Source: Holophagales bacterium
GTDB taxonomy: Bacteria; Acidobacteriota; Thermoanaerobaculia; Multivoradales; JAGPDF01
Assembly (NCBI GenBank): GCA_016699405.1
Contig: CP064972.1
Span: 3,317,501 to 3,381,500, forward strand
Direction of reading: 5' to 3'
Length of the DNA stretch: 64,000 nt
The notes under the pieces were generated by a model that was not told where the DNA came from, searched no databases, and saw only the letters and a list, made by a program, of their open reading frames with translations. Positions within the stretch are counted from its first letter, which is position 1; each line of letters opens with the position of its first letter. The translations under genes and the position numbers were made by a program. Of this stretch, positions 29,693 through 37,752 are shown one piece after another.

Positions 29693-30174
29693 GGCGGCGT
29701 TCCCCCGTCGAAGCGAATCGTCAACCGGACCTCACGCACGGCTCGCGTCCCACGGCGCGACGCCTGGCGCGCGAGACGTCATCCTCGAACGAGCCGACCC
29801 GGGGCAAACCAAGCGGTGCGCTCGGCGTGGCAAGGAACCGGGGAAGGAGTTTCTCGTGCAAGTGTACTCCCCGTTCGCTTGCGGTGGGTTTCAGCGCGGA
29901 CGAGAATTCCGGGAGTGGTACATTTCGCCGCAACCAGCAGGGTGGCCGTGCAGCCGTCGAGGCGGGGGGATCATTCGGCGCGATGCCGGAGGTTGCACCG
30001 GAGCCTGCCGCGACCCCGGCGGAAGAGCGGTGCGAGGTCGCCCGGGGAGAAGGACCGCGGCCGCGCGCCGTGGTTGACGGCGCTCGGCGTCCGTCACCGG
30101 CGGGTTCTGGGCCCAGGCGGCTCCGGCGATCTTTCCTCGGCCGGCGGCGCGATCTTGGCGATCGGGAGTGCGAC
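29693..30174. other. Divergent intergenic region
   Basis: About 480 bases lie between the zinc-ribbon gene and the dCMP deaminase gene. I see no coding frame with a ribosome site, no tRNA and no recognised RNA. One weak hairpin (GGGGA near 29842 with TCCCC near 29868) is present. I cannot assign a function to the rest. Confidence 0.4.
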
Positions 30175-30708
30175 ATGACGGACCGAGCGGAGCAGATGCA
30201 AACGGTGCGGGTGCGCCCGGGCTGGGACGAGTACTACCTGGCGATCGCGCGAGCGGTCGCGGCGCGGTCGAACTGCGTGCGGCGGCAGGTCGGGGCGCTC
30301 GTGGTCGTCGACAACGCGATCATCGCGACGGGTTACAACGGCACGCCGGTCGGCGTCCGCAACTGCATCGACGGCGGTTGCCCCCGTTGCGCCTCCGACG
30401 CACCGGTCGGGGCTGGCTACGACTCCTGCATCTGCGTGCACGCCGAGCAGAACGCCATCGTGTTCGCGGCGCGACACGGCAACGCGACCCAGGGCGGGAC
30501 GCTCTACACGACGCTGCGGCCCTGCTTCGGTTGCCTCAAGGAGTCGATCCAGGCGGGGATCCGTTCGATCGTCTTCGCCGAGCCGTTCGCCTACGAGGGC
30601 GAGCTCGAGGCGCTCTATCAGCGCCTCGTGGCCGAGTCCGGCATCGTGCTACGGACGGTCCCGGAGCCGCCCGGTCCGGCGTCGCCGCTTCAGGGCACGA
30701 AGCGGTAG
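30175..30708 (+). CDS. Deoxycytidylate (dCMP) deaminase family protein
   Basis: The 177-aa product is a zinc-dependent cytidine-deaminase-fold enzyme of the dCMP deaminase/ComEB type, which converts dCMP to dUMP for thymidylate synthesis. The active site is complete: CVHAEQNAI supplies H89 and the catalytic E91, and RPCFGC supplies C117 and C120. An extra cysteine cluster (CIDGGCPRC, residues 64-72) is typical of the family. The frame is open far upstream, but the ATG at 30175, with GGGAG at the right distance, gives the normal N terminus (YYLAIARAVAARSNC). Its last 19 bases overlap the convergent response-regulator gene. Confidence 0.9.
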   Translation: MTDRAEQMQTVRVRPGWDEYYLAIARAVAARSNCVRRQVGALVVVDNAIIATGYNGTPVGVRNCIDGGCPRCASDAPVGAGYDSCICVHAEQNAIVFAARHGNATQGGTLYTTLRPCFGCLKESIQAGIRSIVFAEPFAYEGELEALYQRLVAESGIVLRTVPEPPGPASPLQGTKR

Positions 30709-31418
30709 CCGACGCCGCGCACGCTGAGGATGTGGCGCGGGCGTGCCGAGTTCTCTTCGAAGTGCTGGCGCAGCGCGACGATCACGTTGTCGACCACGCG
30801 CTCGTTCGGATGGTGGGGGAGCTGCCAGACCTCGGTGAGGAGCTCGCGACGCGTCACCACCTGCTGCGGCCGCGAGAGGAAGACGCGCATGACCGCGATC
30901 TCCTTCTGCGAGAGCTGGACGACCCCGCGACGCGTCTTCGCTTCGTAGCTGTCGAAGTCGACCCAGAAGTCGCCGAACTCTCGCCGCTGGCTGCCTTCGG
31001 TCGGGCCGCTTCCGGCGACGCTCGACTGCCGTGACCAGGCGAGACGCCGCAGCATGCCTTCGACCCGCGCCAGGAGCTCGGCGAGATCGAACGGCTTGAC
31101 GACGTAGTCGTCGGCGCCCATCTTCAGCCCGAAGATCACGTCGTCGGGTTGGCCGCGGGCGGTCAGCATGAGGATCGGCGTGAGCACCCCCGCCTGGCGA
31201 AGGCGCTGGCAGACCTCGAAACCGTCGATTCCGGGCAGGCGCACGTCGAGCAGGACGAGGTCGAAGGTCGTCGCCTGGATGCGGGCGAGCGCGTCGAGGC
31301 CGTCGCTCGAAGCTTCGACGCAATAGCCCTTGCGCTCGAGGTTGAAGACGAGCCCTTGGGCGATCGCATCGTCGTCTTCGACGACGAGCACGCGCGGTGC
31401 GGCTGGCGGCGCGGTCAT
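30690..31418 (-). CDS. OmpR-family response regulator
   Basis: The 242-aa product has a receiver domain with the acidic pair at residues 15-16, the phosphoacceptor D58 in VLLDVRLPG and the conserved lysine in VVKPF. A winged-helix DNA-binding domain (about 145-242) carries LSQKEIAVMRVFLSRP and the terminal GVGYRF. It is the partner of the histidine kinase gene just upstream: the kinase stop and this start share ATGA (31415-31418). The genes they control are not evident; the divergent desaturase is a candidate, since membrane-fluidity control by a two-component system is known in other bacteria, but that is inference. It overlaps the convergent deaminase gene by 19 bases. Confidence 0.93.
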   Translation of the reverse strand: MTAPPAAPRVLVVEDDDAIAQGLVFNLERKGYCVEASSDGLDALARIQATTFDLVLLDVRLPGIDGFEVCQRLRQAGVLTPILMLTARGQPDDVIFGLKMGADDYVVKPFDLAELLARVEGMLRRLAWSRQSSVAGSGPTEGSQRREFGDFWVDFDSYEAKTRRGVVQLSQKEIAVMRVFLSRPQQVVTRRELLTEVWQLPHHPNERVVDNVIVALRQHFEENSARPRHILSVRGVGYRFVP

Positions 31419-32326
31419 GGGATCTCCTCGAGCACGGGCAGGCGGACGACCAGTCGGGCGCCCGGGCGGTCCTCCTGAGAGTACGCACGGACTGTACCGC
31501 GCATTTCGCGAACGAGACCACTGACGATCGAGAGGCCGAGCCCGGCACCCTTGCGGTGCGGCACACCCTGTCGCCCGGCCTGGTAGAAGCGGTCGAAGAT
31601 GCTCGCCAGCTCCTTCTTCGGAATGCCGACGCCGTCGTCCTCGACCTCGAGGTGGGCGACGCTGTCCTCGCTGAACACCCGCAGTCGTACCTCGCCGCCG
31701 CGTTCGGAGAAGCGCACGGCGTTGTCGATCAGGTTGTCGAGGACCTGGCGGAGCGCCTCCTCGGAGCCGAGAACCCGCGAGGAGGTCTCGACTTCGGCGC
31801 GCAGCGCCACGCCGCGACTCTCGGCCTGCGCTCGGGCGGCCTCGAGGTAGCCGCGGACGAACGAACCGAGGTCGACCGGGTGGAGGTCGAGGAGGCGCTT
31901 GCGGGCCAGCAGCCGGCTGCTCTCGAGCACCGCGTCGACGAGCGCCGCCATGCGGTCGGCCTGCTGCTCGATGGTGAAGAGAAAGCGACGGCGGACGACG
32001 GCGTCGAGCTCGTCGGACTGCTGGAGCGTCTGCGCGTGCAGCTTGATCGCCGCCAGCGGCGACTTCATCTCGTGGGTGATGTTCGAGATGAACTCCTCCT
32101 GCTTGAGAGCGTAGCGGCGCGCGGCGAGCGCCTGGGCGAGCTGGTAGGTCAGGCCGACGATGAGGAAGAAGAGGAGCGTCGAGCCGATCGAGAGCAGCGA
32201 CCAGTCGAGCCGCTCGGCGGCGCCGGAGCGCACCACGTAGACCACCCAGACGACCAGCAGGGACAGCGTCGCGGCGAGCGACAGGACGTACATGGTGATC
32301 AGCCGGGCCGAACGACGGGAATGCAT
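31415..32326 (-). CDS. Membrane sensor histidine kinase
   Basis: The product has two transmembrane helices near the N terminus (about residues 9-31 and 45-70) with only a short loop between them, so there is almost no periplasmic sensor domain. A HisKA domain follows with the phospho-histidine in SNITHEMKSPL (residue 85 in this numbering). The HATPase has the N box (LRQVLDNLIDNAVRFS), G1 (DDGVGIP) and G2 (GAGLGLSIVSGL). I use the ATG at 32326 rather than the one at 32335 because TAGCAT, a -10-like hexamer, overlaps the earlier ATG and ends seven bases before the later one. It is coupled to the response regulator by ATGA. The small loop suggests sensing within or at the membrane. Confidence 0.92.
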   Translation of the reverse strand: MHSRRSARLITMYVLSLAATLSLLVVWVVYVVRSGAAERLDWSLLSIGSTLLFFLIVGLTYQLAQALAARRYALKQEEFISNITHEMKSPLAAIKLHAQTLQQSDELDAVVRRRFLFTIEQQADRMAALVDAVLESSRLLARKRLLDLHPVDLGSFVRGYLEAARAQAESRGVALRAEVETSSRVLGSEEALRQVLDNLIDNAVRFSERGGEVRLRVFSEDSVAHLEVEDDGVGIPKKELASIFDRFYQAGRQGVPHRKGAGLGLSIVSGLVREMRGTVRAYSQEDRPGARLVVRLPVLEEIP

Positions 32327-32435
32327 CGGCCCCATGCTATCGAACCGGCCGCCGGGCGGGAGGGCGGGGGCGGCGGACAGTTTCGTGACAGAGCGCTGAC
32401 CGCGCCTGACCCTGTGGACGGCCATACTCTCGACC

Positions 32436-33482
32436 ATGACCATCGACCCGCAGAACGAGAAGGCCTGGCGTGAGCTGCTCGCGCCGTACAAGAAGGCGAG
32501 CTGGAGCCGCGCGCTGTTGCAGCTCGCCGACACGGCGCTGCCTTTCCTGGCGCTCTGGGTGCTCATGCTGTGGAGCCTCGGCGGCTCCTACGGATGGACT
32601 CTGCTGCTCGCCGTGCCGACGGCGTTCTTCTTCGTCCGCCTGTTCATCATTCAGCACGACTGCGGACATGGGGCGTTCTTCCCCTCCCACACCGCCAACA
32701 ACGCCCTCGGCGCGGTGCTCGGCGTGGTGACGCTTTTTCCCTACGGCTACTGGAAGCGGACGCACGCCATCCATCACGCGAGCAACGGGAATCTCGACGA
32801 GCGCGAGTTCGGCGACATCAGCACGCTGACCGTGGCCGAGTACCTCGCGCTGTCGCCGGTCCGCCGTTTTCTCTACCGCCTCTACCGTCACCCGGTGGTG
32901 CTCTTCGGCATCGGACCGGCCTACCAGTTCCTGGTCAAGCATCGTTTCCCGTGGGACATTCCGTTCGCCTGGAAGCGCGAGTGGCGGAGTGTTCTCGGGA
33001 CGAACGTCGCCCTGGTGGCGGTGTTCGGATCGCTCGGCCTGGCGGTCGGCTGGAAGGCGGCGCTCCTCGTCCATGTGCCGATCGTCCTGGTGGCCGGCGC
33101 GCTCGGCGTCTGGCTCTTCTACGTCCAGCACCAGTTCGAAGAGACCTACTGGGAGCACGCCGACGCCTGGGACTACTACCGTGCCGGCGCGCACGGCAGT
33201 TCCTTCTACGACCTGCCGCCGGTTCTCCACTGGCTGACCGGCAACATCGGCTACCACCACATCCACCACCTGGCGAGTCAGATTCCCAACTACCGGCTGG
33301 CCGAGGCGTTTCGCGAAAACCCCTCGATGCAGCGCGTCACGCGCCTGACGATCCGGCAGAGCCTGAAGTGTGCGCGCCTCAAGCTGTGGGACGAAGAGAA
33401 GCGCACGATGGTGAGCTTTGCCGGGTTGGCCCGCCGGACCGCGCCAGCGGCTGTGCCCGCCGCCCAGCCGATGCAGAGCTGA
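32436..33482 (+). CDS. Membrane fatty-acid desaturase
   Basis: The 348-aa product is a di-iron acyl-lipid desaturase. All three histidine boxes are present: HDCGH (residues 74-78), HAIHH (110-114) and HHIHH (274-278). Four hydrophobic segments (about 36-60, 61-75, 185-205, 208-225) fit the usual topology. These enzymes introduce double bonds into membrane fatty acids using O2 and electrons from ferredoxin or similar, so the organism probably meets oxygen. The gene is divergent from the histidine kinase with about 110 bases between starts. CATACT ends seven bases before the ATG, a possible leaderless arrangement. No electron-donor gene is adjacent. Confidence 0.92.
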   Translation: MTIDPQNEKAWRELLAPYKKASWSRALLQLADTALPFLALWVLMLWSLGGSYGWTLLLAVPTAFFFVRLFIIQHDCGHGAFFPSHTANNALGAVLGVVTLFPYGYWKRTHAIHHASNGNLDEREFGDISTLTVAEYLALSPVRRFLYRLYRHPVVLFGIGPAYQFLVKHRFPWDIPFAWKREWRSVLGTNVALVAVFGSLGLAVGWKAALLVHVPIVLVAGALGVWLFYVQHQFEETYWEHADAWDYYRAGAHGSSFYDLPPVLHWLTGNIGYHHIHHLASQIPNYRLAEAFRENPSMQRVTRLTIRQSLKCARLKLWDEEKRTMVSFAGLARRTAPAAVPAAQPMQS

Positions 33483-33736
33483 TCCGCCCCGCCGAGGCGA
33501 CCTCGGCCGTGCGGTCGAGGTCGCGGGTTGGATGTGACCCGGCGGTGGGGTGGATGGACCGCCCGGGTCGCCAGCGCCTCCCCCCTCGCCGCAGGCGGAG
33601 TGCCGGTCGCCTTGGCAGTGCCCGAGATCCCGACCATGGAAGGCGATCGATGGTGATCCCGGCCGCAGAGGCCCTCGCCTTCGGATGCGGCTTCGACTCG
33701 ACCTCCCGTGTGCCGGGTGGGCGCCCGTAGCTCGCT

Positions 33737-36691
33737 CTAGGAGGCGAGCAGGGCGCGTGCCCGGCGCGTCAGCGGGTGGAGTTCGCCGCGGCTGCGTTCC
33801 AGCACGGCCAGGGCCTGTTGCGCTTCACTGCGGGCCGCGCTCCTCTCTCCGCTGCCGGCGAGTGCCTCGGCGAGAGCCAGGCGCGACTCGGCAACCCGCC
33901 AGTTGTCGACCGGCAGGCTCTCCAGGCGGGTACGAAGGGCGCGGCGTGCGGTCTCGACGGCATTCCGGAACTGACCGGTGCGGCAGAGGAGCACGGCGTG
34001 CGTGGTCCAGAGGGCCGCCCAGGGCCGCGCGCGCAGCGATTCGTTGCCGTCGATCGTGGCGAGCGCATGGTCGAGCTGTTCGCTCGCCGCCGCCAACGCG
34101 CCGCGAGCGAGTGCTGCCGTGGCCACCAGCGTGCGGCTGTAGATCGTGAAGTCGTGAGACTCGCCGTTGGCGGCCAGGTTGATAGCGAGCGATTCGCGGA
34201 AGAGCGGCTCGGCTTCGGCCGGCCGATCGAGGTCGACGAGCAGAATGCCGAGAGTGTTCAGCGGCGCGGTGAGGGCGACGGGAGTCGCCACCTTGCGCTG
34301 GCGGGTGAGCACGTCGCGGGCCAAAGGTTCCGCCTCCGCAAATCGCCCTTCGTCGACGAAGCAGGCCACACGATTGGAACGTGCCTGCAGAGTGCTCGGA
34401 TGATCGGGGCCCAGCAGCGCGCTCCAGATCGCGACGACGCGTTCGAGCACGTCGGCTGCTTGGCGATACTTGCCGACCCGGTGCAGCAGGATGGCGCGTT
34501 CGTTCAGCACGTTGCCGTACAGGTAGGAGCGTTCGGCACCGGTCTCGGCCAGGGCGCGAGCCGCAGTCTCCAGCACCTCGGAGGCTTCGTCGATCTGATG
34601 GTCGAGCCGCAGGGCGGCGGCCAGCTCTTTGGCGGAGGAAACGGTCTCGCGGTGAGCCGCGCCTTGGGCGCGACGGTGGATCGCGAGGGCGGCGCGCAGC
34701 TCGGCAACTCCTTCGCTGGTGTGGTCAGCCTGACTCAGCGCGATGCCCAGGTTGGCGCGGGCGCGGGCCGTCGCGGGATGCTCGGGCCCGAAGCGCTCGG
34801 TGGCCGCGACGACGACGTCACGCAGGATCTCGATCGCCTCGCCCGAGCGTTCGGCCGCGGTCAGGTATTCGGCGAGCTTCGCCCGCGCCGCGAGCGCGGC
34901 GGAAGGGTCGGGGTCGGCCACGAGAGCGGCCACCAGCTGCTTCTGGATCTCTACCGCCTCGAGTGGCTTGCCACGGCGCTGGAGCAGGGCGGCGCGGGCT
35001 TCGAGGAGGGCACGGGCGCCTGGCGTCCCGTGCTCGGTGCCGGCGGATTCGGCCGCGAGGAGCTCACGCTCGGCGGCATCGAGATCGTCGCCGTCCGAGA
35101 GCACGTGCGTCACTAGCGCGCGGGCCTCGGCGGCCGGGCTCGAGCCGACTCCCTCGGCGGCCACCGTGAGGTCGCGCGCCGTTCGCGCCAGGGCGATCGC
35201 GCGCTGGCCTTCACCGAGCTCCTGGTAGAGCCGGGCGAGCGTGCGCGCGAAGGCGGCGCGCGTCTTCGGGTCGCTGGCCAGTTCGCCGTCGAGACGACGG
35301 GCGCCCTCGTCGAGCAGATCGCGTGCGGTGACCGTCGCTCCGCCGGAGACCTCGGGGCTCGCGACCTCGAAGAGGCGCGAGAGAAATGCACCGAGCTCAC
35401 TGGCATGGCGGGCCTCGAGGGCTCGCGCGCGCGCCTGGCGAAGGCTGACTCCGGCGCCGACTGCCATGGAGCACAGCGTGAGCGCGACGAGCGCGGCGGG
35501 GATCCGGTGGCGGCGCAGGAAGCGCAGGCTGCGCGTCCCGAATCCCATCCGGCGCGCGGCGATCGGGTGCGCGGCGAGCGCGGACGCGAGGTCGGCGGCG
35601 AACCGGTCGACCGATGGATAGCGCTGGGCGGGCACCTTCGCCAGGGCGCGGGCGGTGATCGCTTCGAGGTCTCGGCGCAGCCGGCGGCCTGGCCGGAATC
35701 GCCCCGCGTTCCCCGCCCACGGACTCCCGGGTTCGCGTTCGAGCACGGCATGCTCGATTTCGACGCGGCTGGCTCCCGGACGGTCGAAGGGTCGACGCCC
35801 CGCGAGCAGCTCGAAGAGCAGGACGCCGAGCGCCCACACATCGGTTGCCATCGAGACCGGTTCGCCGCGAACCTGTTCGGGAGAGGCGTAGGACGGCGTC
35901 AGGAGCCGCTCTTCGAGCCGGGTCAAGGCGGTTGCCGGGGCGGCAGCGAAGTCGCTGCTCTCCGTCCCGGTCTCTCCGTCCTCGATCAGCTTGGCGATGC
36001 CGAAGTCGAGGAGGCGAACGCGGCCCGCGCGATCGACGAGCACGTTCGAGGGCTTGAGGTCGCGATGGATGACGAGCGCCCGGTGGGCATGGTCGACGGC
36101 CTCGGCGACGGCAAGCAGCAGGCGGCAGGCCGCCTCGAGAGGAAGGGCCAGGGAGCGGCAGTGCTCGGTGAGCGGGAGACCCTCGACGAGCTCCATGGCG
36201 AGCCAGGGCGTGCCGTCGTTCGCGACCCCGCCGTCGACGAGTCGCGCGATCGAGGGATGGTCGAGCCGAGCGAGGATCCGGCGCTCGCGAGCGAATCGTG
36301 CTCGCAAGCTCGGGCTTGTGAGCTCCCGCGACACGATCTTGACGGCGACACGCTGCGCAAAGTCGCCTTCCGTGCGCTCGGCCTCCCAGACCTCGCCCAT
36401 CCCCCCCTGTCCGATCCGCCGCAGGAGACGCCACGGGCCCAGCAGCGTGCCAGGCATTCCCTGCTCGCCGCGGGGAACGGTGCCGGAGCGAGGGACCTCT
36501 CGCGCGCCAAGCAGCGGGGAGCCCGTGGCATCGGCGGAGAGGAGAGCCGACACGCGCTCGGCGAGCTCTGGATCGCCAGCGCGCACGAGGGCGAGTGTCG
36601 CCTGGCGCTCCGCCGGCGGCATCTCGACGAGCTCGTCGAAGAGCTCCAGCGCTCGGCGATCGACCGCCGGATCGTCGCTCGGGCGGCTCAC
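33737..36691 (-). CDS. PknB-type serine/threonine kinase with C-terminal TPRs
   Basis: The 984-aa product has a short N-terminal helical segment and a complete Hanks-type kinase domain (about 87-375). The glycine loop is GQGGMGEVW, the ATP lysine is K118 (AVKI) and the catalytic aspartate is D211 in HRDLKPSN; DFG is present and the activation loop includes TPSYASPEQV. One transmembrane helix follows near 397-420, then about 550 residues of TPR-like repeats on the other side of the membrane. The start is a GTG sharing GTGA with the stop of the upstream ECF sigma gene. This sigma/kinase pairing is a frequent acidobacterial module. The kinase probably relays an envelope signal sensed by the TPRs; its substrate is not known. 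Confidence 0.92.
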   Translation of the reverse strand: MSRPSDDPAVDRRALELFDELVEMPPAERQATLALVRAGDPELAERVSALLSADATGSPLLGAREVPRSGTVPRGEQGMPGTLLGPWRLLRRIGQGGMGEVWEAERTEGDFAQRVAVKIVSRELTSPSLRARFARERRILARLDHPSIARLVDGGVANDGTPWLAMELVEGLPLTEHCRSLALPLEAACRLLLAVAEAVDHAHRALVIHRDLKPSNVLVDRAGRVRLLDFGIAKLIEDGETGTESSDFAAAPATALTRLEERLLTPSYASPEQVRGEPVSMATDVWALGVLLFELLAGRRPFDRPGASRVEIEHAVLEREPGSPWAGNAGRFRPGRRLRRDLEAITARALAKVPAQRYPSVDRFAADLASALAAHPIAARRMGFGTRSLRFLRRHRIPAALVALTLCSMAVGAGVSLRQARARALEARHASELGAFLSRLFEVASPEVSGGATVTARDLLDEGARRLDGELASDPKTRAAFARTLARLYQELGEGQRAIALARTARDLTVAAEGVGSSPAAEARALVTHVLSDGDDLDAAERELLAAESAGTEHGTPGARALLEARAALLQRRGKPLEAVEIQKQLVAALVADPDPSAALAARAKLAEYLTAAERSGEAIEILRDVVVAATERFGPEHPATARARANLGIALSQADHTSEGVAELRAALAIHRRAQGAAHRETVSSAKELAAALRLDHQIDEASEVLETAARALAETGAERSYLYGNVLNERAILLHRVGKYRQAADVLERVVAIWSALLGPDHPSTLQARSNRVACFVDEGRFAEAEPLARDVLTRQRKVATPVALTAPLNTLGILLVDLDRPAEAEPLFRESLAINLAANGESHDFTIYSRTLVATAALARGALAAASEQLDHALATIDGNESLRARPWAALWTTHAVLLCRTGQFRNAVETARRALRTRLESLPVDNWRVAESRLALAEALAGSGERSAARSEAQQALAVLERSRGELHPLTRRARALLAS

Positions 36692-37314
36692 GAGAGCGTG
36701 GAGGGCCGGGCCGCCTCCGGGGCGGCAGGTTGCAGGTCGACGACGCCACCGAGCTCGGCGAGGAGGAAGGCGCGCGCCTTCCTCCAGTCCCGGCGGACGG
36801 TCCGGTCGGCGACTCCGAGCGCGGCCGCGGCCTCGGGCTCGGAGAGGCCGCAGAAGAACCGCAGCTCGACGACACGCGCGAGCCGCGCTTCGGCTCGTTC
36901 GAGCCGAACGAGGGCAGCGTCGAGCGCGAGCAGGTCTTCGGGAGCGCGCTCGAGCGCGATCTCGGGTAGCTCGTCGGCCTCGTCGAGTGGCGTGAGCTCG
37001 GGATCGCCACCTCGCTTTGCCGTAGCTCGGCGGCGTGCCGCGTCGATCAGGACGCTGCGCATCGCCCTCGCTGCCAGGTTCAGGAAATGCTGGCGATCCT
37101 CGGCCTGGAGATCGGTACCGCGACAGAGCCGGAGGTAGCTCTCGTGCACCACGGCCGTCGTATTGAGCGTCGGCGAGGCTCCCCAGCGAAGTCGCTGCCG
37201 GCGGGCGACTCGGCGCAGCTCGGCGTAGATGTCCTCGTAGAGGCGCTGGTCGGCCTCGGGGGCCCCAGAGCGCGCATCCTGCAACAGCTCGACGAAACTC
37301 GGTGAGCTCGACAT
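36688..37314 (-). CDS. ECF sigma factor of the TIGR02999 type
   Basis: The 208-aa product begins with a region 2-like segment (LLQDARSGAPEADQRLYEDIY). It has the hallmark LNTTAVVHESYLRL and the FLNLAARAMRSVLIDAARRR segment, both typical of the TIGR02999/PF07638 sigma group. Region 4 carries the helix-turn-helix LSEPEAAAALGVADRTVRRDWRKA. The ATG at 37314 has GGGAAG upstream. It overlaps the downstream kinase gene by GTGA. Members of this group are usually controlled by a co-encoded Ser/Thr kinase rather than by a classical anti-sigma factor, which fits the present pair. Confidence 0.92.
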   Translation of the reverse strand: MSSSPSFVELLQDARSGAPEADQRLYEDIYAELRRVARRQRLRWGASPTLNTTAVVHESYLRLCRGTDLQAEDRQHFLNLAARAMRSVLIDAARRRATAKRGGDPELTPLDEADELPEIALERAPEDLLALDAALVRLERAEARLARVVELRFFCGLSEPEAAAALGVADRTVRRDWRKARAFLLAELGGVVDLQPAAPEAARPSTLS

Positions 37315-37430
37315 CGTGGATCTTCCCGGCGACGAAGGGTGGCGGGAGTTTACAAGAGCTCGCCCTCGCCGCGTGGATCGGCCCGGACCGGTTGGGAACC
37401 CACCGCCGCTCCCGGGAAGGTTCCGGAGAA

Positions 37431-37563
37431 GGTGCTGGAAAGGTGCCAGGGGTCTGGAAAGGTGCCAGGGGTCTGGAAAGGTGCCAGGGGTCTGGAAAGG
37501 TGCCAGGGGTCTTTCCGGGGCTTGTTCTGGGACGGTGCTGGGAAGGTGCCAGGGGTCTTCCCC
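37431..37563. repeat. 19-bp tandem repeat array before mutL
   Basis: Three perfect consecutive copies of GGTGCCAGGGGTCTGGAAA occupy 37442-37460, 37461-37479 and 37480-37498. A fourth copy with a different end follows (37499-37516, ending TCTTTCC), and a separated fifth copy lies at 37545-37563 (ending TCTTCCCC). Degenerate GGTGCTGG-type pieces flank the array (37431-37441, 37534-37544). The last two copies can fold: GGAAAG or GGGAAG pairs with CTTTCC or CTTCCC around GTGCCAGGGGT. The array lies in the 438-base gap between the divergent sigma factor and mutL genes. The rest of that gap (37315-37430, 37564-37752) shows no gene; TAGGAT at 37741-37746 is a possible mutL -10 box. Confidence 0.85.
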
Positions 37564-37752
37564 GCGCTCCGCGAGCGTCGTTCGGCGGCGCCTGGAGCTT
37601 CTCCCGCCGGGCCGCTCCTGCGGTGGTGGCCTTCGCGCTGCCGGGAGTCGCTCCCCGAGCCGACGAGCTCGGTGCCAGGATCCCGACTTCTTCCTCCCCC
37701 TCCGCCGGTCCTTCCCGCGGGAGGGGGTGCGGTTTGCGGCTAGGATCCGCTG

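Noticed and set aside
37431..37563. CRISPR-like array
   Set aside because: The 19-bp units are directly adjacent with no unique spacers, and no cas gene is in the window.
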